Assembly (NCBI RefSeq): GCF_003576645.1
Contig: NC_044916.1
Span: 965,443 to 1,029,442 of the forward strand
Reading direction: 5' to 3'
DNA length: 64,000 nt
Source of the DNA: Ipomoea triloba
Lineage: Eukaryota > Streptophyta > Magnoliopsida > Solanales > Convolvulaceae
This document shows, piece by piece, positions 1 to 11,804 of the stretch; the first letter of the stretch is position 1, and every line of letters starts with the position of its first letter. The notes under the pieces are model-generated. The model was not told the DNA's origin. It saw only the letters and a program-made list of their open reading frames with translations, and made no database searches. The position numbers and the translations under genes were made by a program.

Positions 1-340
1 ATTACCATGGAGAAGAAGATGCATTAAGAAAGTCAATGGGAGAAGGTGGTCCGACGACTGACCTACAGCGTGCGGAATGCGGTTTAAGAAGTTTCCTAAA
101 GGCGGTTAAGAAGGTCCCTAAAGGCGGAGGCGGTCATGCCTGGGTCTCATGCCAGAAATATGGAAAGAAGCTCGGAAAAGATTAGGAAAGTAGCCAGATG
201 TAATAAGGAAAGAAATCGTAAAGCATTTATGATAGTTTAGGGTTACTAAAGGAGAGAAATCCCTCCTAATTAACTTGTATAAGTAGGAGGGGTGTAAAGC
301 CTTGAGAAAGGCTAAGCAATTTAAATACACAAACGAGCCT
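1..340. repeat. Possible LTR fragment at window edge
   Basis: No credible ORF. The stretch has repeated AAGGCGG-type words and a short 'cttgtataagtaggaggggtgtaaagcc' style segment that looks like the promoter/R region of a plant LTR. The left end is cut by the window, so neither a second LTR nor a target duplication can be checked. Weak call by appearance only. Confidence 0.25.
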
Positions 341-971
341 AGCTACTCAGATTTTGTCTAACTACTTTGACCATCTGTGGTTAATCAAACCAACAGAAAG
401 TAATGACAAGTATTTGTTACTTATAAGTTATATTATAAAGAAGAATGTAATATTTATGATGAAATATGTAATACTTTTAAATCAAAATATAAAAATATTA
501 CTATACATTTTTTCTTCAAAAAGTATTACATTTTTCCAATAATAAATATTTTATTCCTAATTAGTATTATATTTTTATCTTGGTTCGAATCTTGATCCGA
601 CCTGCGTGGATCTATATATAAGACAGTCTCAAACAAGTTTTTGTTCTATGATAATATATAGTACATCATCAAAAATTTTGAATGAAACGTCAAACATTTT
701 GATGTACTATTACTTTCACTACTACAAAGTTAAGTTTCATTAGTTTTTATTCTTTTAAATTATATTTATATATCTAACCTCGGTATCCTTCCATGCATAC
801 AATTGGTTGAAGACGAGAATACAAAGGTGAAAAATCAATATAATTGGTCGAAGACGATAATACATATGTGAAAAATCATTGTCTAAATAATATAAAACTG
901 TAATATATACTAACGTAAGCTATTGATGATAACAATGGCCCTCGGGCCTCGACTAAGCATTTATTACTCGA
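341..971. other. Intergenic, AT-rich, small inverted repeat
   Basis: No gene seen. Arms ATAGTACATCA (658-668) and TGATGTACTAT (700-710) can pair around a roughly 31-nt loop, which suggests a tiny MITE remnant. The rest is AT-rich sequence downstream of the minus-strand gene that follows. Confidence 0.4.
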
Positions 972-1301
972 TCAAAACAAAGCAACTAAGACGATAATGT
1001 CGACCGTTATAGAGCACACAAAGTTAAGCATAGCAGTGACGGTAGTAGAGGACGGAGACGGCGGCACGGCGATTGACGGCGACGGAGCGGCGGCACTGGA
1101 CGCCGGAGCCGGAGAAGCGGCGGAAACAGGTGACAACTCAGCTTCAGCGGCGGAGGAAGGCGACGGCCATGGCGCCGCAACGGGAGCGGCCGGTGGCTCC
1201 GCGGCGGAATGCGGCGATGGAGCGGCGGCGAAACAAACGGCTACGGAGAAGGCGGCTAACAGTGCCACGAAAAACAACACCACAAGCTTGGAAAACGCCA
1301 T
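972..1301 (-). CDS. Classical arabinogalactan-like (Pro/Ala/Ser-rich) protein
   Basis: A 109-residue, single-exon ORF with the three-part layout of a classical AGP. It has a hydrophobic signal peptide (residues about 1-25, MAFSKLVVLFFVALLAAFSV), a central stretch about 55 residues long built of AP, SP, PA and PS dipeptides, and a C-terminal hydrophobic tail after SSTT that would serve as a GPI-addition signal. AGPs are secreted, their prolines are hydroxylated and O-glycosylated with arabinogalactan, and they sit at the plasma membrane or wall. A TATAAATA box lies 118 bp upstream of the ATG on the same strand, which supports this strand over the 147-codon ORF on the opposite one. The tail NFVCSITVDIIVLVALF is less alanine-rich than usual, so GPI anchoring is plausible but unproven. 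Confidence 0.72.
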   Translation of the reverse strand: MAFSKLVVLFFVALLAAFSVAVCFAAAPSPHSAAEPPAAPVAAPWPSPSSAAEAELSPVSAASPAPASSAAAPSPSIAVPPSPSSTTVTAMLNFVCSITVDIIVLVALF

Positions 1302-1418
1302 TGATGACGGTCGAAAGGGAATTGAATTGATTAAGATCGTAGATGGAGAGAAGGTTTTGTGGATCAGAGAGAATTTAGAGAGAGCTTTTGGTTGGGCGGA
1401 GAGGGAGATGAAAGGTGG

Positions 1419-1426
1419 TATTTATA
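1419..1426 (-). promoter_or_regulatory. TATA box of the AGP-like gene
   Basis: Reads TATAAATA on the minus strand, 118 bp upstream of the ATG at 1301. It implies a 5' leader of roughly 85-90 nt. Confidence 0.55.
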
Positions 1427-1440
1427 GGTTGCTTTGTTGA

Positions 1441-2290
1441 ACATTCAGGCGGCGAATTAAAGTCGGCGACGATCTTATAATTAGCTTAGGAGTAGGATTC
1501 TTGAAGAGAAAGTGTAATACAACACAACTAGGGTATGGTTAGAATTAGGATTCATGTTTCCTTATTTTCCTAAAGAAATATAACATTCCTAAGGAATACA
1601 ACGTACCAACTACATTACTAGAATTGTGAGGGAATTGTGAAGTTATTAGGTGTATTCAATCATATGACTTCATAAACTTTTAAAGATTTTTGTCAATTTT
1701 AAAAGTTCAGTAGTATTCAATTTAAATTTTTAAAACTCTTTAAAAGTTAAAAGTCTACCTGTCAAAACTTTTAAAAGTATATTGATTCAGACTTTTATAA
1801 TCTACTGGTATCCAAAAGTTATTAACTTTTATAAACTCTATTAATTTTTGTAGACTTTTTACGCATTATTAATATGTATGATGTATCATATAGCATTATA
1901 GCATTAGAGTTGGAATAAGAGTACTAGTTGGGAGAAGAATAAGAATACTAGTCAATGTCAAGAAAACATAGTTCCAAAGAATCATTGTAATGTATAAGAG
2001 TGCCTAACACTTCTTGCCTAAGAATACAGCCAAACAGATGCAAATCAGTCTTCCATTTAACAATGTCTATTCATATTAGCAATTTGCATTGCCCAACTAA
2101 ACTAACTAAATCTTGATAGTAGCAGACTTTCCATATATTTGCCACATTCAAAATGACAAGTTATCCCCTGCAAGAACAATCTCTGATCCAAAAACAATAT
2201 GAATAAATCAATCTAGGGAAAAATCCCAAGAATGTCAGTAACATCGTTGCGAAAACATTTCAGTTTCACAAATTATTGTTAGACTGAAAC
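1441..2290. other. Intergenic, AT-rich
   Basis: No gene. Positions about 1640-1860 carry many partly inverted AACTTTTA / TAAAAGTT words, typical of a decayed MITE. About 2000-2290 is likely the 3' UTR and flank of the minus-strand RIBA gene. Confidence 0.4.
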
Positions 2291-5200
2291 TTATGAATCT
2301 GGAACATTGGGCGCATTCTTGATGTTGGTTTTGCTGTCGGTTTTGGTTGGGTTGTGTATAAGCTCTTTGAAGTTCAAGCCATATATGTGCCCCATTTTGG
2401 CGCGCTTCGTTTCCAGGTATTTTTTGTTGTCTTTTGTGATGGGACTTAAGAGGGGTACCCTTCCCGCGACTGACAAACCATAGCCCTTGAGCCCAACGTA
2501 TTTTGCAGGGTTGTTTGTCATCAGCTTCATAGTTCGAACGCCAAGATCCCTTAGTATCTGCATAAGAATATGAGCTCGGTTTTACTCTATCAGAATCTCG
2601 GGCTATGGATACATAACGATTGGTGATCTCAGTTTTGTTAATCTAACTGGTTATAGAGAGTGATCAAAATTGAATTCGGGAGAGTAGAGGCAGCAATTAC
2701 CTGTGCACCGATTCCATACTCTCTTGAATCAACTGGTAAACCGAGTTCCTCGTTTGCTTCAACAGTGTCACGCCCAGCATCCTGCAGATTGTAGGCCCGG
2801 AGTTTGTGGCCCAAACCGATTCCTCTTCCTTCGTGGCCACGAAGGTAAACCAAAACGCCCCTGCCAGCCGCCTCGATTTGTTGCATTGCAAGGGCCAATT
2901 GGTTCCCACAATCACATCTTGCTGAACCAAATATGTCTCCCGTAAGGCACTCCGAGTGCACTCGAACAAGAATATCTTGCCCATCCCCAATCTCACCCTA
3001 TTTCCAGGAAACGCTAAGTTAGTCCTCGATCCGTATTAATTTCAAACGAGTTGTACTCATGAGACAGTTTAAATAGTTTCAATCGCTATAAACAGAAAAA
3101 CTACTCCAATTTGATAAGCAGAAACCAAAAGGAAACAAAACGATCGATCTTCATCACATTCCAAGCGTAAATAGAATAACATGAACCACGTGTTATCATT
3201 GAATTCCGAAATTTAATCACCTTGACCATTGCAATGTGTTCAATCCCATCCAAGACTGATCTGTAACAGTGGGCAGTGAATGGACCCCACATGGTCGGTA
3301 TCCTTGCAGCCGAAGAATGTTCCACTAATTTGTCCCTTTTCCTCCTATATCTGCAAACATAGAAACCTATCAAAAAGTGTTGTTTTGTTCCGATGAAGAA
3401 ACTATATTACAAATGTACAATATACTAGCCAAATAGTTCCAAATAACACGAAAAACGCAAGTTTGATTCTTGAATTTCAGAGAACAGCGTGGTTTGCTAT
3501 TAGTCTATCCCCACCGCTCTCTCTCAATAAATAAATTACGTAAATGAACACCATTTTGAAAGTGATTGCATGGAATCATACACAACGATCGGTTATAAAC
3601 AATGGAAGTACTTGCCCATAGCCCCACATAATTGAAATATAACATCATACCTAAAACACATTGTTCTATGTCATAACCCTCGTTAAAATATATACAGAGT
3701 ACATATTTGACGGACCTGATTAAATCGGCAATTGATATAATCTTTATTTCATTTGTCTGTGCAAATTGTCGAAGCTTAGGTAACCTAGCCATGGAACCAT
3801 CATCATCCACAACCTCGCATAGAACTCCAACTGGTTCTAACCCAGCTAGCATAGTAAGATCCATAGACGCTTCTGTATGTCCAGCTCTTTTTAGAACCCC
3901 ACCCTTCCGGTACTTCAAAGGAAATATATGACCAGGTCGGTTGAAATCCTCGGGCTTAGAATCTTTCGATGCGAGAGCCAATATTGTTGTTGCTCTATCA
4001 CGAGCTGAAACTCCAGTAGTTGTTCCGTGTTTCGCATCCTAAAAGTTATACTATAAGAATAGCATTTTATTGAAGTAGAATCACCCCAACTATATAATAG
4101 AGACTAGAGAGGAAACGAGGGGTCGGGGGCAATAGTTATACCATAGACCCATCACAATTTACATACTGAATGTTCACAATTCAAATTTTTGTGAACATTC
4201 AGTATGTAAATTGTGTATTTTGGATCCAGGTCTACCTTGCAAGGTGGACCCGGGTCCACAGAATAATAATTTGCCGTCAGGGGGGGGGGGTGGGTGGATG
4301 GGTGTTGAGAACAAGAATATCTGAACTGAAAATAGTGTACATGGCATACCACTGAAACTGTGAATGCAGTGCAAAGTTTCTCCTCGTTATCCTTGTGATT
4401 TACCATCAAAGGTATCTGTAATCTTTCCAAATCTTCCTCCACCATACTCACACAGACAATTCCAGTCCCGTGCCTCACAATAAAGGCCATTGCTTCGGGT
4501 GTAACTTTCGATGCTGCCATTATTAGATCTCCTTCATTTTCTCTGTCCTCGTCATCCACAACCAGTACCATCTGCAGGATGAATTCATAATATAAAGAAA
4601 CACAATGAAGAAAAAAAAAAAAAAAAAAAAAAAAAAGTCACAGAAGGGCAAATTCTTTGAAGCCAACCTTCCCTTGGCGAATGTCTTCAATGGCATCCGG
4701 AATAGATGAAAAACCTTCTGTGGGCTGGTCCAAATCAAATTCATCAACCTCGGCAGGAAACCCGCTTGCTGTAGGGATGATATCCGCCACGAGTTTTCCA
4801 AAAGCTAAAGCATCAGCTTGTGTCTCGATTCCAGAGGACAGGTCATTGACTATTGCACCATTGGAATGAGACAGTGAATCACCCTGACCAGATAGCAATA
4901 CCGATCTAGTTGTACTATCCCTTTTAATACTGAAGGGCGCTTTACGATTCAGCCAAATGAAAGACCTTGAAGGGAAACCCTTGGTGGAATGGGGAGTTCC
5001 ACCATTCAACAAGTTGAAGTTTTTCGATGCTCTATACAACAGGTAACAGCCAGATGTCAAAATAATGAACATAATTATGATGTCATTAAAAAGCATGCAA
5101 GTTGAATTTCACTAGAAACCATAAACACATTACGAGAGCATCATAAACTAATACCCCCGACAATCACCAATCCTATCAAACAAGAATGTTTATTTAAGTT

Positions 5201-5983
5201 CTTGCAAACTTAAATAAGATGCGTAGAATCTACAAAATATAGAATGTACCAATTTATCCAGCCATTTTGTACCAAAGCTGTTCTAAGGTTCAATGAAAAA
5301 GCATCATACTAAACAATTGCGTACATTAGCCAGACACAAAACTTCTAAACTGTAAAAACTTTGATAGCAAATTTGGGCACATTTACATTCCATTCTAGCT
5401 GAGAATTAAACCAACTTATTGGAAAAGAGACCAAATACTATCATAATGCCTTAATTGAGCTGAATAGATCAACAGTTGATTGATGTAGATAGACCTTTTC
5501 AATTCATACAAAAGCATCCTAGCTTGGTATACACCCAGAACATCATCACTACTAGTCATATGGAAGCATCAAATGTAATTACAAAAAGACAAAAAAGAAT
5601 AAACAAAAGTTAAGATTTTAGTTCAAATATTTAGTCTTCAGGTAAGTTCAGAACTGGGATTCCAAATATTCTGTCAAAAGATGATCTTTTTTTTTTATTC
5701 CCCTTCTAGATTCTTTTACCTAGTAGGATCACATGACAAGGGAAATGCTAAAATCAAGAATATTTCACATTACAGCATAGTGTCAAAGAATAAATATAGT
5801 ACAAAAGAATGCATACTACAAAAGCACAGGGAAAGCAGCATAATTTTCCTTCTTTAAGAATAAGAATTTGAAATAATCAAAGATGAATTAAGAACCATAC
5901 AGGCAGGTACGATGAAAAGGTGAAAAAGCTTACTGGGAGCAAGAAAGAGCTGTTGAAGGGCAAGAAATGTTGATTGAAGCCAT
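2291..5983 (-). CDS. RIBA1: Bifunctional riboflavin biosynthesis protein RIBA: DHBP synthase + GTP cyclohydrolase II, plastid-targeted
   Basis: Seven coding exons, all with GT-AG borders and consistent phase: 5934-5983, 4668-5031, 4350-4571, 3716-4038, 3221-3350, 2701-2997 and 2291-2557. They total 1653 nt, or 550 residues, close to Arabidopsis RIBA1. The N-terminus ([17 protein letters not shown]) is Ser-rich like a chloroplast transit peptide. The DHBP-synthase half shows [10 protein letters not shown] (144-153) and HTEAS; it makes the four-carbon precursor from ribulose 5-phosphate. The cyclohydrolase half has the zinc ligands C380, C391 and C393 in [19 protein letters not shown] and RGHEGRGIG (416-424); it opens GTP in the first committed step to riboflavin. 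Both halves keep their key motifs, unlike RIBA paralogues with one dead half, hence the RIBA1 call. Intron 1 is about 900 bp, intron 2 has a poly-A run, and intron 3 holds a perfect hairpin. Confidence 0.95.
4153..4215. repeat. Perfect 27-bp-arm hairpin in RIBA intron 3
   Basis: Arms 4153-4179 (start CACAATTTACATACTGAATG) and 4189-4215 are exact reverse complements around a 9-nt loop. The flanks (TTATACCATAGACCC on the left, GGTGGACCCGGGTCCAC about 25 bp to the right) recall other GGTCCA/ATAGTATAAC-type repeats in this window at about 30810 and 32630-32720. It is probably a small foldback MITE. Confidence 0.75.
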
Positions 5984-6183
5984 TTTCAAGACTGGGAAAA
6001 GGCACAGAAGCTTGAGAACAGATAGAAACGATGGATTTGGTGCCCTTTATCTGCAGGATGGAGCAAAGAAACTCGAATTCTCAATTGGCCCACAGTTTTT
6101 GGGAAAGGGCACGAAGTTTTCAAGAGTGGTTGGGGTGATCTTCAGGTAGAAAGCTCTGGCATACGGTAGGTGGTGGTGGTAGT

Positions 6184-6879
6184 TCCCTGTTGTCTAATAC
6201 TCTAATGTGGGCACTGAAATATGTGGCTCAGAACAAACGCAGAAGCCGCCGCCTGCCAGCAGGCGGCGATCGAGACTAAAACAGCCCATCACGGCGGCGA
6301 AAAAGTTGGGCTCCAATAGGAATTAATAAAGCCTAGTCCGGTTGATTTGGGCTTTTCTCGTGTAAAACCAATAATGGATCTTAGTTTAGATTCAGCCCAT
6401 TATGAGTCCACTCATCCAAATTAACAAAAGAAAAGAATTGTAATGTCAATCCAACTATGGCCAAACCTCTTTTACATTTAAGTGTAAATTCCGTCGTGAT
6501 CTTCTCATGAATTCTCATAAAAAGGTCGTCACTCCATTGTATATGTTATATCATGAATTCGAGTCCACATTGCAATGTAGATCTGTGTTCAAAATATACA
6601 ATTTATATACAACATTCGATTTGTAAATTACTAAATTGTGATAAGTGGACCCGAATCTATTATATAACTATTGCAACCCAACTATAGCCAAACTTCTTTT
6701 TCATTTAAATGTAAGTCCCGTCGTGATCTTCTCTTGAATTCTCATAAAAAGGTAGTCATTCCATTTTGTAGGGATGAACTCACCGTTTGTTTTAGTTGTG
6801 CTACTAGAGTTATGAGAAAGTTAGAATATGACGGGGTAAAATTACTGCTTAAATGCTTTCAATAATTATTCGCTCTACA
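6184..6879. repeat. Intergenic with a diverged ~100-bp direct duplication
   Basis: No gene. Positions about 6447-6545 and 6675-6775 are copies of one another. Both contain CCGTCGTGATCTTCTC followed by GAATTCTCATAAAAAGG. They precede the tandem array that follows and may be degenerate members of the same repeat family. Confidence 0.55.
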
Positions 6880-7625
6880 CATGACTAACGAACATTTACC
6901 ATGAATATAATAACAGGAGCACCAGATTGTGTTATTCATAATCTTCTCATATTAGGAAAGTATCTTATAAATACTCTAAGTTTAAATTGAATACGAACTG
7001 AATTGTCTCATCACGTTTTGAGCCCCACTCATGTATCACTTTCTATGAGTATAATAAATGGAGCACTAGATTGTATCCTTCATAATATTCTCGTGTTAAC
7101 AAATATCATCTAAATACTATAATGTTTAAATTGAAATTGAACGGAACTTTCTCATCACGTTTTGAGCCACACTCATGTATCACTTTCAATGAGTTTAATA
7201 ACTGGAGCACCAGATTGTGTCCATAATATTCTCGTGTTAGAAACATATCCTCTAAATACTCTAACGTTTAAATTGAATACGTACTAAATTGTCTCATCAT
7301 ATTTTGAGCATCACTTTCCATGAGTATAATAACTGGAGCATCAAATTATATCCTTCATAATCTTCTCGTATTAGAAAAATATCCTCTAAATACTTTAACG
7401 TTTAAATTGAATACGAACTGAATTGTCTCGTCACGTTTTAAGCCCTACTCATGTATCACTTCTAATGTGTATAATAACTAGAGTATCAGATTCTATCATT
7501 CACAATCTTCTCGTATTAAGAAAAAAATATCTAAATACTTTAACGTTTAAATTAAATACGGACTTAACTACCGCCTCTTTACGTTTTGAGCCCAACTTAT
7601 GTATGATTTTAACGAGTAAATAATA
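6880..7625. repeat. Degenerate ~140-bp tandem array
   Basis: Five to six imperfect monomers share the order GAGTATAATAACTGGAGCAC ... CATAATCTTCTCGTATTAG ... AAATACTCTAACGTTTAAAT ... TCATCACGTTTTGAGCC ... ACTCATGTATCACTTT. Units recur near 6985, 7125, 7265, 7400 and 7543; the third is shortened. There is no ORF, so this is a local satellite-like array upstream of PABN. Confidence 0.7.
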
Positions 7626-7977
7626 CAACACTCAAACTGTATTTTACAATATAGGTGGCAAAGAGTTGACATCAAGCCATCAAGGTGCCATTCCTTCTCT
7701 TTCATTATAATGTAGCATTGAAGCACATCTTTGAAACATAGAAGGGCTAATGTCTAAGTAAACGTTGCCACTAATTTAATATGTTGAAAAAAAATGTGAG
7801 GGGTAGGTGTAATTTATGGGAGCTGGGGTTATTTCCAAATTCTCGAAACTTTTGGGGTCCATTGCAATTAAACACTTTTAGTAAAATTTCCGGCGGTATA
7901 TTTTATTGCAGATACATGTATCAAGGGAAGACAAGTTATATCGGGGGGCGGAGCGAGCCACCGAGAGGGAGGTCGCG

Positions 7978-9849
7978 ATGGATGGCGGCGACGATGACGT
8001 GGAAATGGCCGGAGCGGCGGAGGCCGGAGCTGCCGTGGTTCATCTCTCATTCTCTCTTCCTTCTTCTATGTTGTGTTGCGTTTGCCTAATTTCCGATTCA
8101 TTCTGTTTTTCACTGTTTCGGTAACCCTAAGCGAGAGTACGTATACATTTATGCATTTAGGAATTGGACGAGATGAAAAAGAGGCTGAAGGAAATGGAAG
8201 ACGAGGCGGCGGCGCTCCGCGAAATGCAGGCCAAAGTTGAGAAGGAAATGTGCGCCGTTCAAGGTGTCACTCTGGCGTTTCATAGGCTTTGATACTTCAT
8301 TTTCATTCGTTTTAACAAAATGGAAGTGTTTTTCAGGAATTTGAGCTTAGATGATTGTATAAACTGATCTCTTTGATGTTTGGCTTTCTTTTACTCCTAA
8401 CCAGACCCTGCTTCTGCCACTGCAAGCCAATCGAATAGGGAAGAAGTGGATTCTCGTTCTGTCTTTGTTGGCAATGTGAGAATTCTCTTTTGGCTAATTT
8501 TTGCTTTTGCATGTAGTTATATTCACTTAATTATCAAACCATTTAATGTGTATAACATTTACCTACCAAAGAAGCAGAATCTCATTTTGTCAACTCATTC
8601 AGTGAAGCATATAGCTTTCCATGAATTTGAAATGCACATTTGCACATACGGCTATGCTTCTTCGTTTACTGCTTGTGTGAATAGATAGTGTGCTGATATT
8701 AGTTCATAAGATGCTTTATATAGAAATTTAAGAAGTTGTATTAATGGTAAAAACTAGTAGCTCTTTGTGTGCATTGCTTCTCTTGAGCGTGCTGCTATAA
8801 GGCTCCTAAGTCTATATAAAGATTTGAAAGATTGCATCAATGGTAAAAGCTGGTAGTTCTTTAGTGCATTGCTTCTAAGTCACTAGCATTTGTGAGTTTT
8901 CACTCCACTGAGGCTGCTCTGGTATTTTCTGTGATTTGATGGAAAGAAAGTGTTTACTCAATTTTTGTTTTTTATTATGTTCCACTATCATAATGGGAGT
9001 CTTGGTTTGTTTTCTGAAGAAAGTTTCAAGATATGAAACTTTTGAAACTTCGTAGTTGTTCTCTGCCTTTTACATAGCTTTGTGGAGTTGTGGTGATACT
9101 ACTTGATTTATCTATGATCCAATCCAAATCAAGAGTCAAAATTCTTACAGTGCAGTCTACTTGGACAATAAATTTGTGACAAAGTGTTTTGCAGGTGGAT
9201 TATTCATGCACCCCTGAGGAAGTGCAGCAGCACTTCCAGGCATGCGGCACGGTAAATAGAGTTACTATCCGTACTAACAAGTTTGGGCAACCAAAGGGAT
9301 ATGCCTACGTTGAATTTCTTGAACAAGAAGCTGTTCAAGAGGCCCTTCTTCTGAATGAGTCTGAGCTTCATGGCCGCCAACTTAAGGTGATCCGAAGCAC
9401 TGATTTAATTTTTCCACCATTTTCTCATATGATACACTTATGAAAGATGCCTTGTTATGTTTAGGCATATATCCTCCAACTTTTTACTTCCCCCTTTTTT
9501 CTTTTTTCTTTTTTGGTATCCGTCTCTCATATTCCCTAATCTTTTCAAAATTTTAATATTGATGATAGGTATCGGCAAAACGAACTAATATTCCTGGCAT
9601 GAAGCATTTCCGTCCACGACGTCCTAATCCTTACATGGGCTTTCGGGGCAGGACACCATACCCAGCTCCTTTCTTCTATACTCCGTATGGATATGGGTAT
9701 GATTTACTGCTATGCTGAATTACTTTCACTACTCTATCAAGCTCCCTTTTTAGTTATTCACATCAAAATTGGTAAAAACCGTTTATTGCCTACATTGCAG
9801 GAAGGTTCCTAGGTTCAGGGCACCAATGCGTTACAGTCCTTACTTCTGA
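7978..9849 (+). CDS. PABN: Nuclear polyadenylate-binding protein (PABPN1/PABN family), short form
   Basis: Six coding exons: 7978-8037, 8161-8263, 8405-8475, 9195-9386, 9569-9696 and 9801-9849. They give 200 residues with phases that all agree. The order is a short acidic N-terminus, a coiled-coil ([20 protein letters not shown], from residue 21) and one RRM with RNP2 SVFVGN (73-78) and RNP1 KGYAYVEF (112-119). The Arg/Pro/Tyr-rich tail ends [14 protein letters not shown], the hallmark end of plant PABNs. The protein binds growing poly(A) tails in the nucleus and stimulates poly(A) polymerase. The acidic N-terminus is only about 20 residues, versus about 50 in Arabidopsis PABN1. An in-frame ATG at 7906 would add 24 residues but they lack the acidic composition, so 7978 is preferred. 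Confidence 0.92.
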
Positions 9850-10794
9850 GGCTTTGGTTTTACCATATAAATTTCATGCAACAAATGGATAGAGCAGAGT
9901 CTTGAAAGCTCTAATATCTATCGGTGTATGTCTACTTGTCACTTGGGGCATCTCGATTATGTTTATCCTGAGATTGATCTTACATTTGGCTTGGTTAATA
10001 TCATGATTTTATTTTCTGTCATTAAATTGTTTGCTTGAACTGCATCCTTGAGTTACTATCATTTATTTTCAATGATCTACTCCCTCCCCTAAACCAAACT
10101 CAGAAAATCATGCTAATATACTCTATGTTATTATGGGAAAGTTTATTGATTGGCATTGGTGTCTCTTGCTCTTGCACCTGGCATAAACCCCAAAGCTGTT
10201 TACATGCACCTGGCATAAACCCCTAAAAACTATATTTAATAATGCAACTTATTTCCTTACTTATAGACCGTCATCACATTGTAGACTGTCTTTGGCCATC
10301 AGGTATGGCCATGGCTTTTTTACCGGCCTTAATAATACGGAGTAATAAGGATGACTATAAAACCGAACACAAAAGTTCAAAATGGTTATAGTTGTATTGA
10401 TGCTTTCAGGATATGTTTTTTTGGGTCTTGTTTGAGTTCCCTGAGAGTGACAACTATATCATGTTCTTTTCAAAAGCCATTTTACATTACTGTTGATGAT
10501 GTTCCCACATTATTTTGTGGTCCTTGAAAACAGAAACTTGGACCTGATCTGTATCCATCAAAACAAAAGTTATTATTCATTATTTTACTAAAAGATTATA
10601 TCCTTTTAGCACTGCATTTTTCATGTTCATTGCAGAACAGGATTTTCACAGCTATACTAAACGACAACCGAACCAAACCAACCAAACCCCCTGGCAAAAG
10701 CCCCGTGCGCGTCCTTCTATTTACACGGATGGAGACGCCAACACAGTATCGTACTCCTACCCCGGCCCCACCTACTCTCTCCTTGTTGTCCACG
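9850..10794. other. Intergenic between convergent PABN and EXL genes
   Basis: Contains the probable PABN 3' UTR and the 3' flank of the minus-strand EXORDIUM-like gene. Position 10165 onward holds a near-direct repeat of GCACCTGGCATAAACCCC (about 10176 and 10208). No other gene seen. Confidence 0.5.
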
Positions 10795-11718
10795 TCAGAC
10801 GAGTGTCGCGCATGCTGACTTCTCGGGGTCCCACATGGCCGGGAGCAAGAACTTGCGCCCTTTTGCCCCGTGCGCATTGTAGCTTGCCCTCGTGGTCTTA
10901 TCCACCAGGACTTGACCCGGGTATCCCGGGTAAGATCCCGACCCGAACATTCCCGTGCAAGCGCTAACCGCCTCGGCCGGGGCGGTTGCCGGGCCCTGGA
11001 AGTATCCGTTTTTAAACGGGTTGGTCATGGTCCCGGCCAAGACCGTGGCGAGGTTGATGATCATTCCGTCGACTCCAACGTCTCCGTTGGGCGCCACTAA
11101 CGGAGGTGTTTGAGGGCCATAAATGGGCTGATGAAACGGCCACGCGCATTGCCCGGGGCACTGAGCCTCCGAGTTACCCACCCAAGCATATGCAACTCGA
11201 TTCTCCCCCGCCCCCGTGGACGCGTGGGTCCCACACCTACTCCGGCAAAACCCATCCACAAAAACATCCTTATCCGTCAAAACAACATTAACACACGCGC
11301 CGCCACGCCCACCCTTACCCGCCAACTCCTCAATTTGCTCATCCTTGAGCGACTTTCCCAGCGAACAACTCTCATCCATTATCTGTTTCCCGACCACGAG
11401 AGTGGCGGCTCCGCCGCCGCCTTTATACTTCTCGGTGGTCTTCCACCAAGACCCAACAGACGGCGCCGGAACATTACCTTCCGATTTAAGCGACTGGAGA
11501 AAATCGACGATGATAGACCGTTGGGCCGCCGTGAACTTCCCGTACCAGACGAGATTAACGGTGACCTCGCCCTTTAAAACGGTGCCGTTGTGGTACTCGA
11601 GGACAGGCCCCTGTTCCTTAACCAGAGCCGCGAAAGATGGCTCCGGAACGCCGGCGAGAAATAAGAAGACCAAAGCCACGGCGGTGGCTATGGCGGCGCA
11701 ATTGTTCATAGCAGCCAT
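10795..11718 (-). CDS. EXORDIUM-like / phosphate-induced protein 1 (PHI-1) family, secreted
   Basis: Intronless ORF of 307 residues, the usual size for the EXO/EXL family. Residues 1-30 are a signal peptide ending near PSFAALV. The rest is the single phosphate-induced-protein domain, with family signatures GEVTVNLVWYGKF, SWWKTTEKY, DGFCRSRCGTHAS, YAWVGNSEAQCPGQCAWPFH and the end MWDPEKSACATLV. EXO/EXL proteins are apoplastic and linked to brassinosteroid-promoted growth and carbon status in Arabidopsis; their biochemical activity is unknown. The first of two in-frame ATGs (11718, 11709) was taken. A TATATATA box lies 79 bp upstream. The gene is much more GC-rich than its surroundings, which creates long false ORFs on the other strand. 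Confidence 0.93.
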   Translation of the reverse strand: MAAMNNCAAIATAVALVFLFLAGVPEPSFAALVKEQGPVLEYHNGTVLKGEVTVNLVWYGKFTAAQRSIIVDFLQSLKSEGNVPAPSVGSWWKTTEKYKGGGGAATLVVGKQIMDESCSLGKSLKDEQIEELAGKGGRGGACVNVVLTDKDVFVDGFCRSRCGTHASTGAGENRVAYAWVGNSEAQCPGQCAWPFHQPIYGPQTPPLVAPNGDVGVDGMIINLATVLAGTMTNPFKNGYFQGPATAPAEAVSACTGMFGSGSYPGYPGQVLVDKTTRASYNAHGAKGRKFLLPAMWDPEKSACATLV

Positions 11719-11796
11719 GATTGAAAAGGCAGAGATTTTAGATGGAAGAAAGATTGAAGTTTGGAATTGCTTGAGAAGGGAGAAATAGGAGGGGAT

Positions 11797-11804
11797 TATA
11801 TATA
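11797..11804 (-). promoter_or_regulatory. TATA box of EXORDIUM-like gene
   Basis: CTATATATAAT on the minus strand, about 80 bp before the ATG, followed by a purine-rich leader. Fits a core promoter. Confidence 0.6.

Noticed and set aside
997..1440. 147-codon plus-strand ORF
   Set aside because: Mirror of the Pro/Ala/Ser-rich gene on the minus strand, no domain; a TATA box and signal peptide favour the minus strand.
11110..11788. Long plus-strand ORFs opposite the EXORDIUM-like gene
   Set aside because: GC-rich antisense shadows of a well-supported minus-strand gene; no domain.
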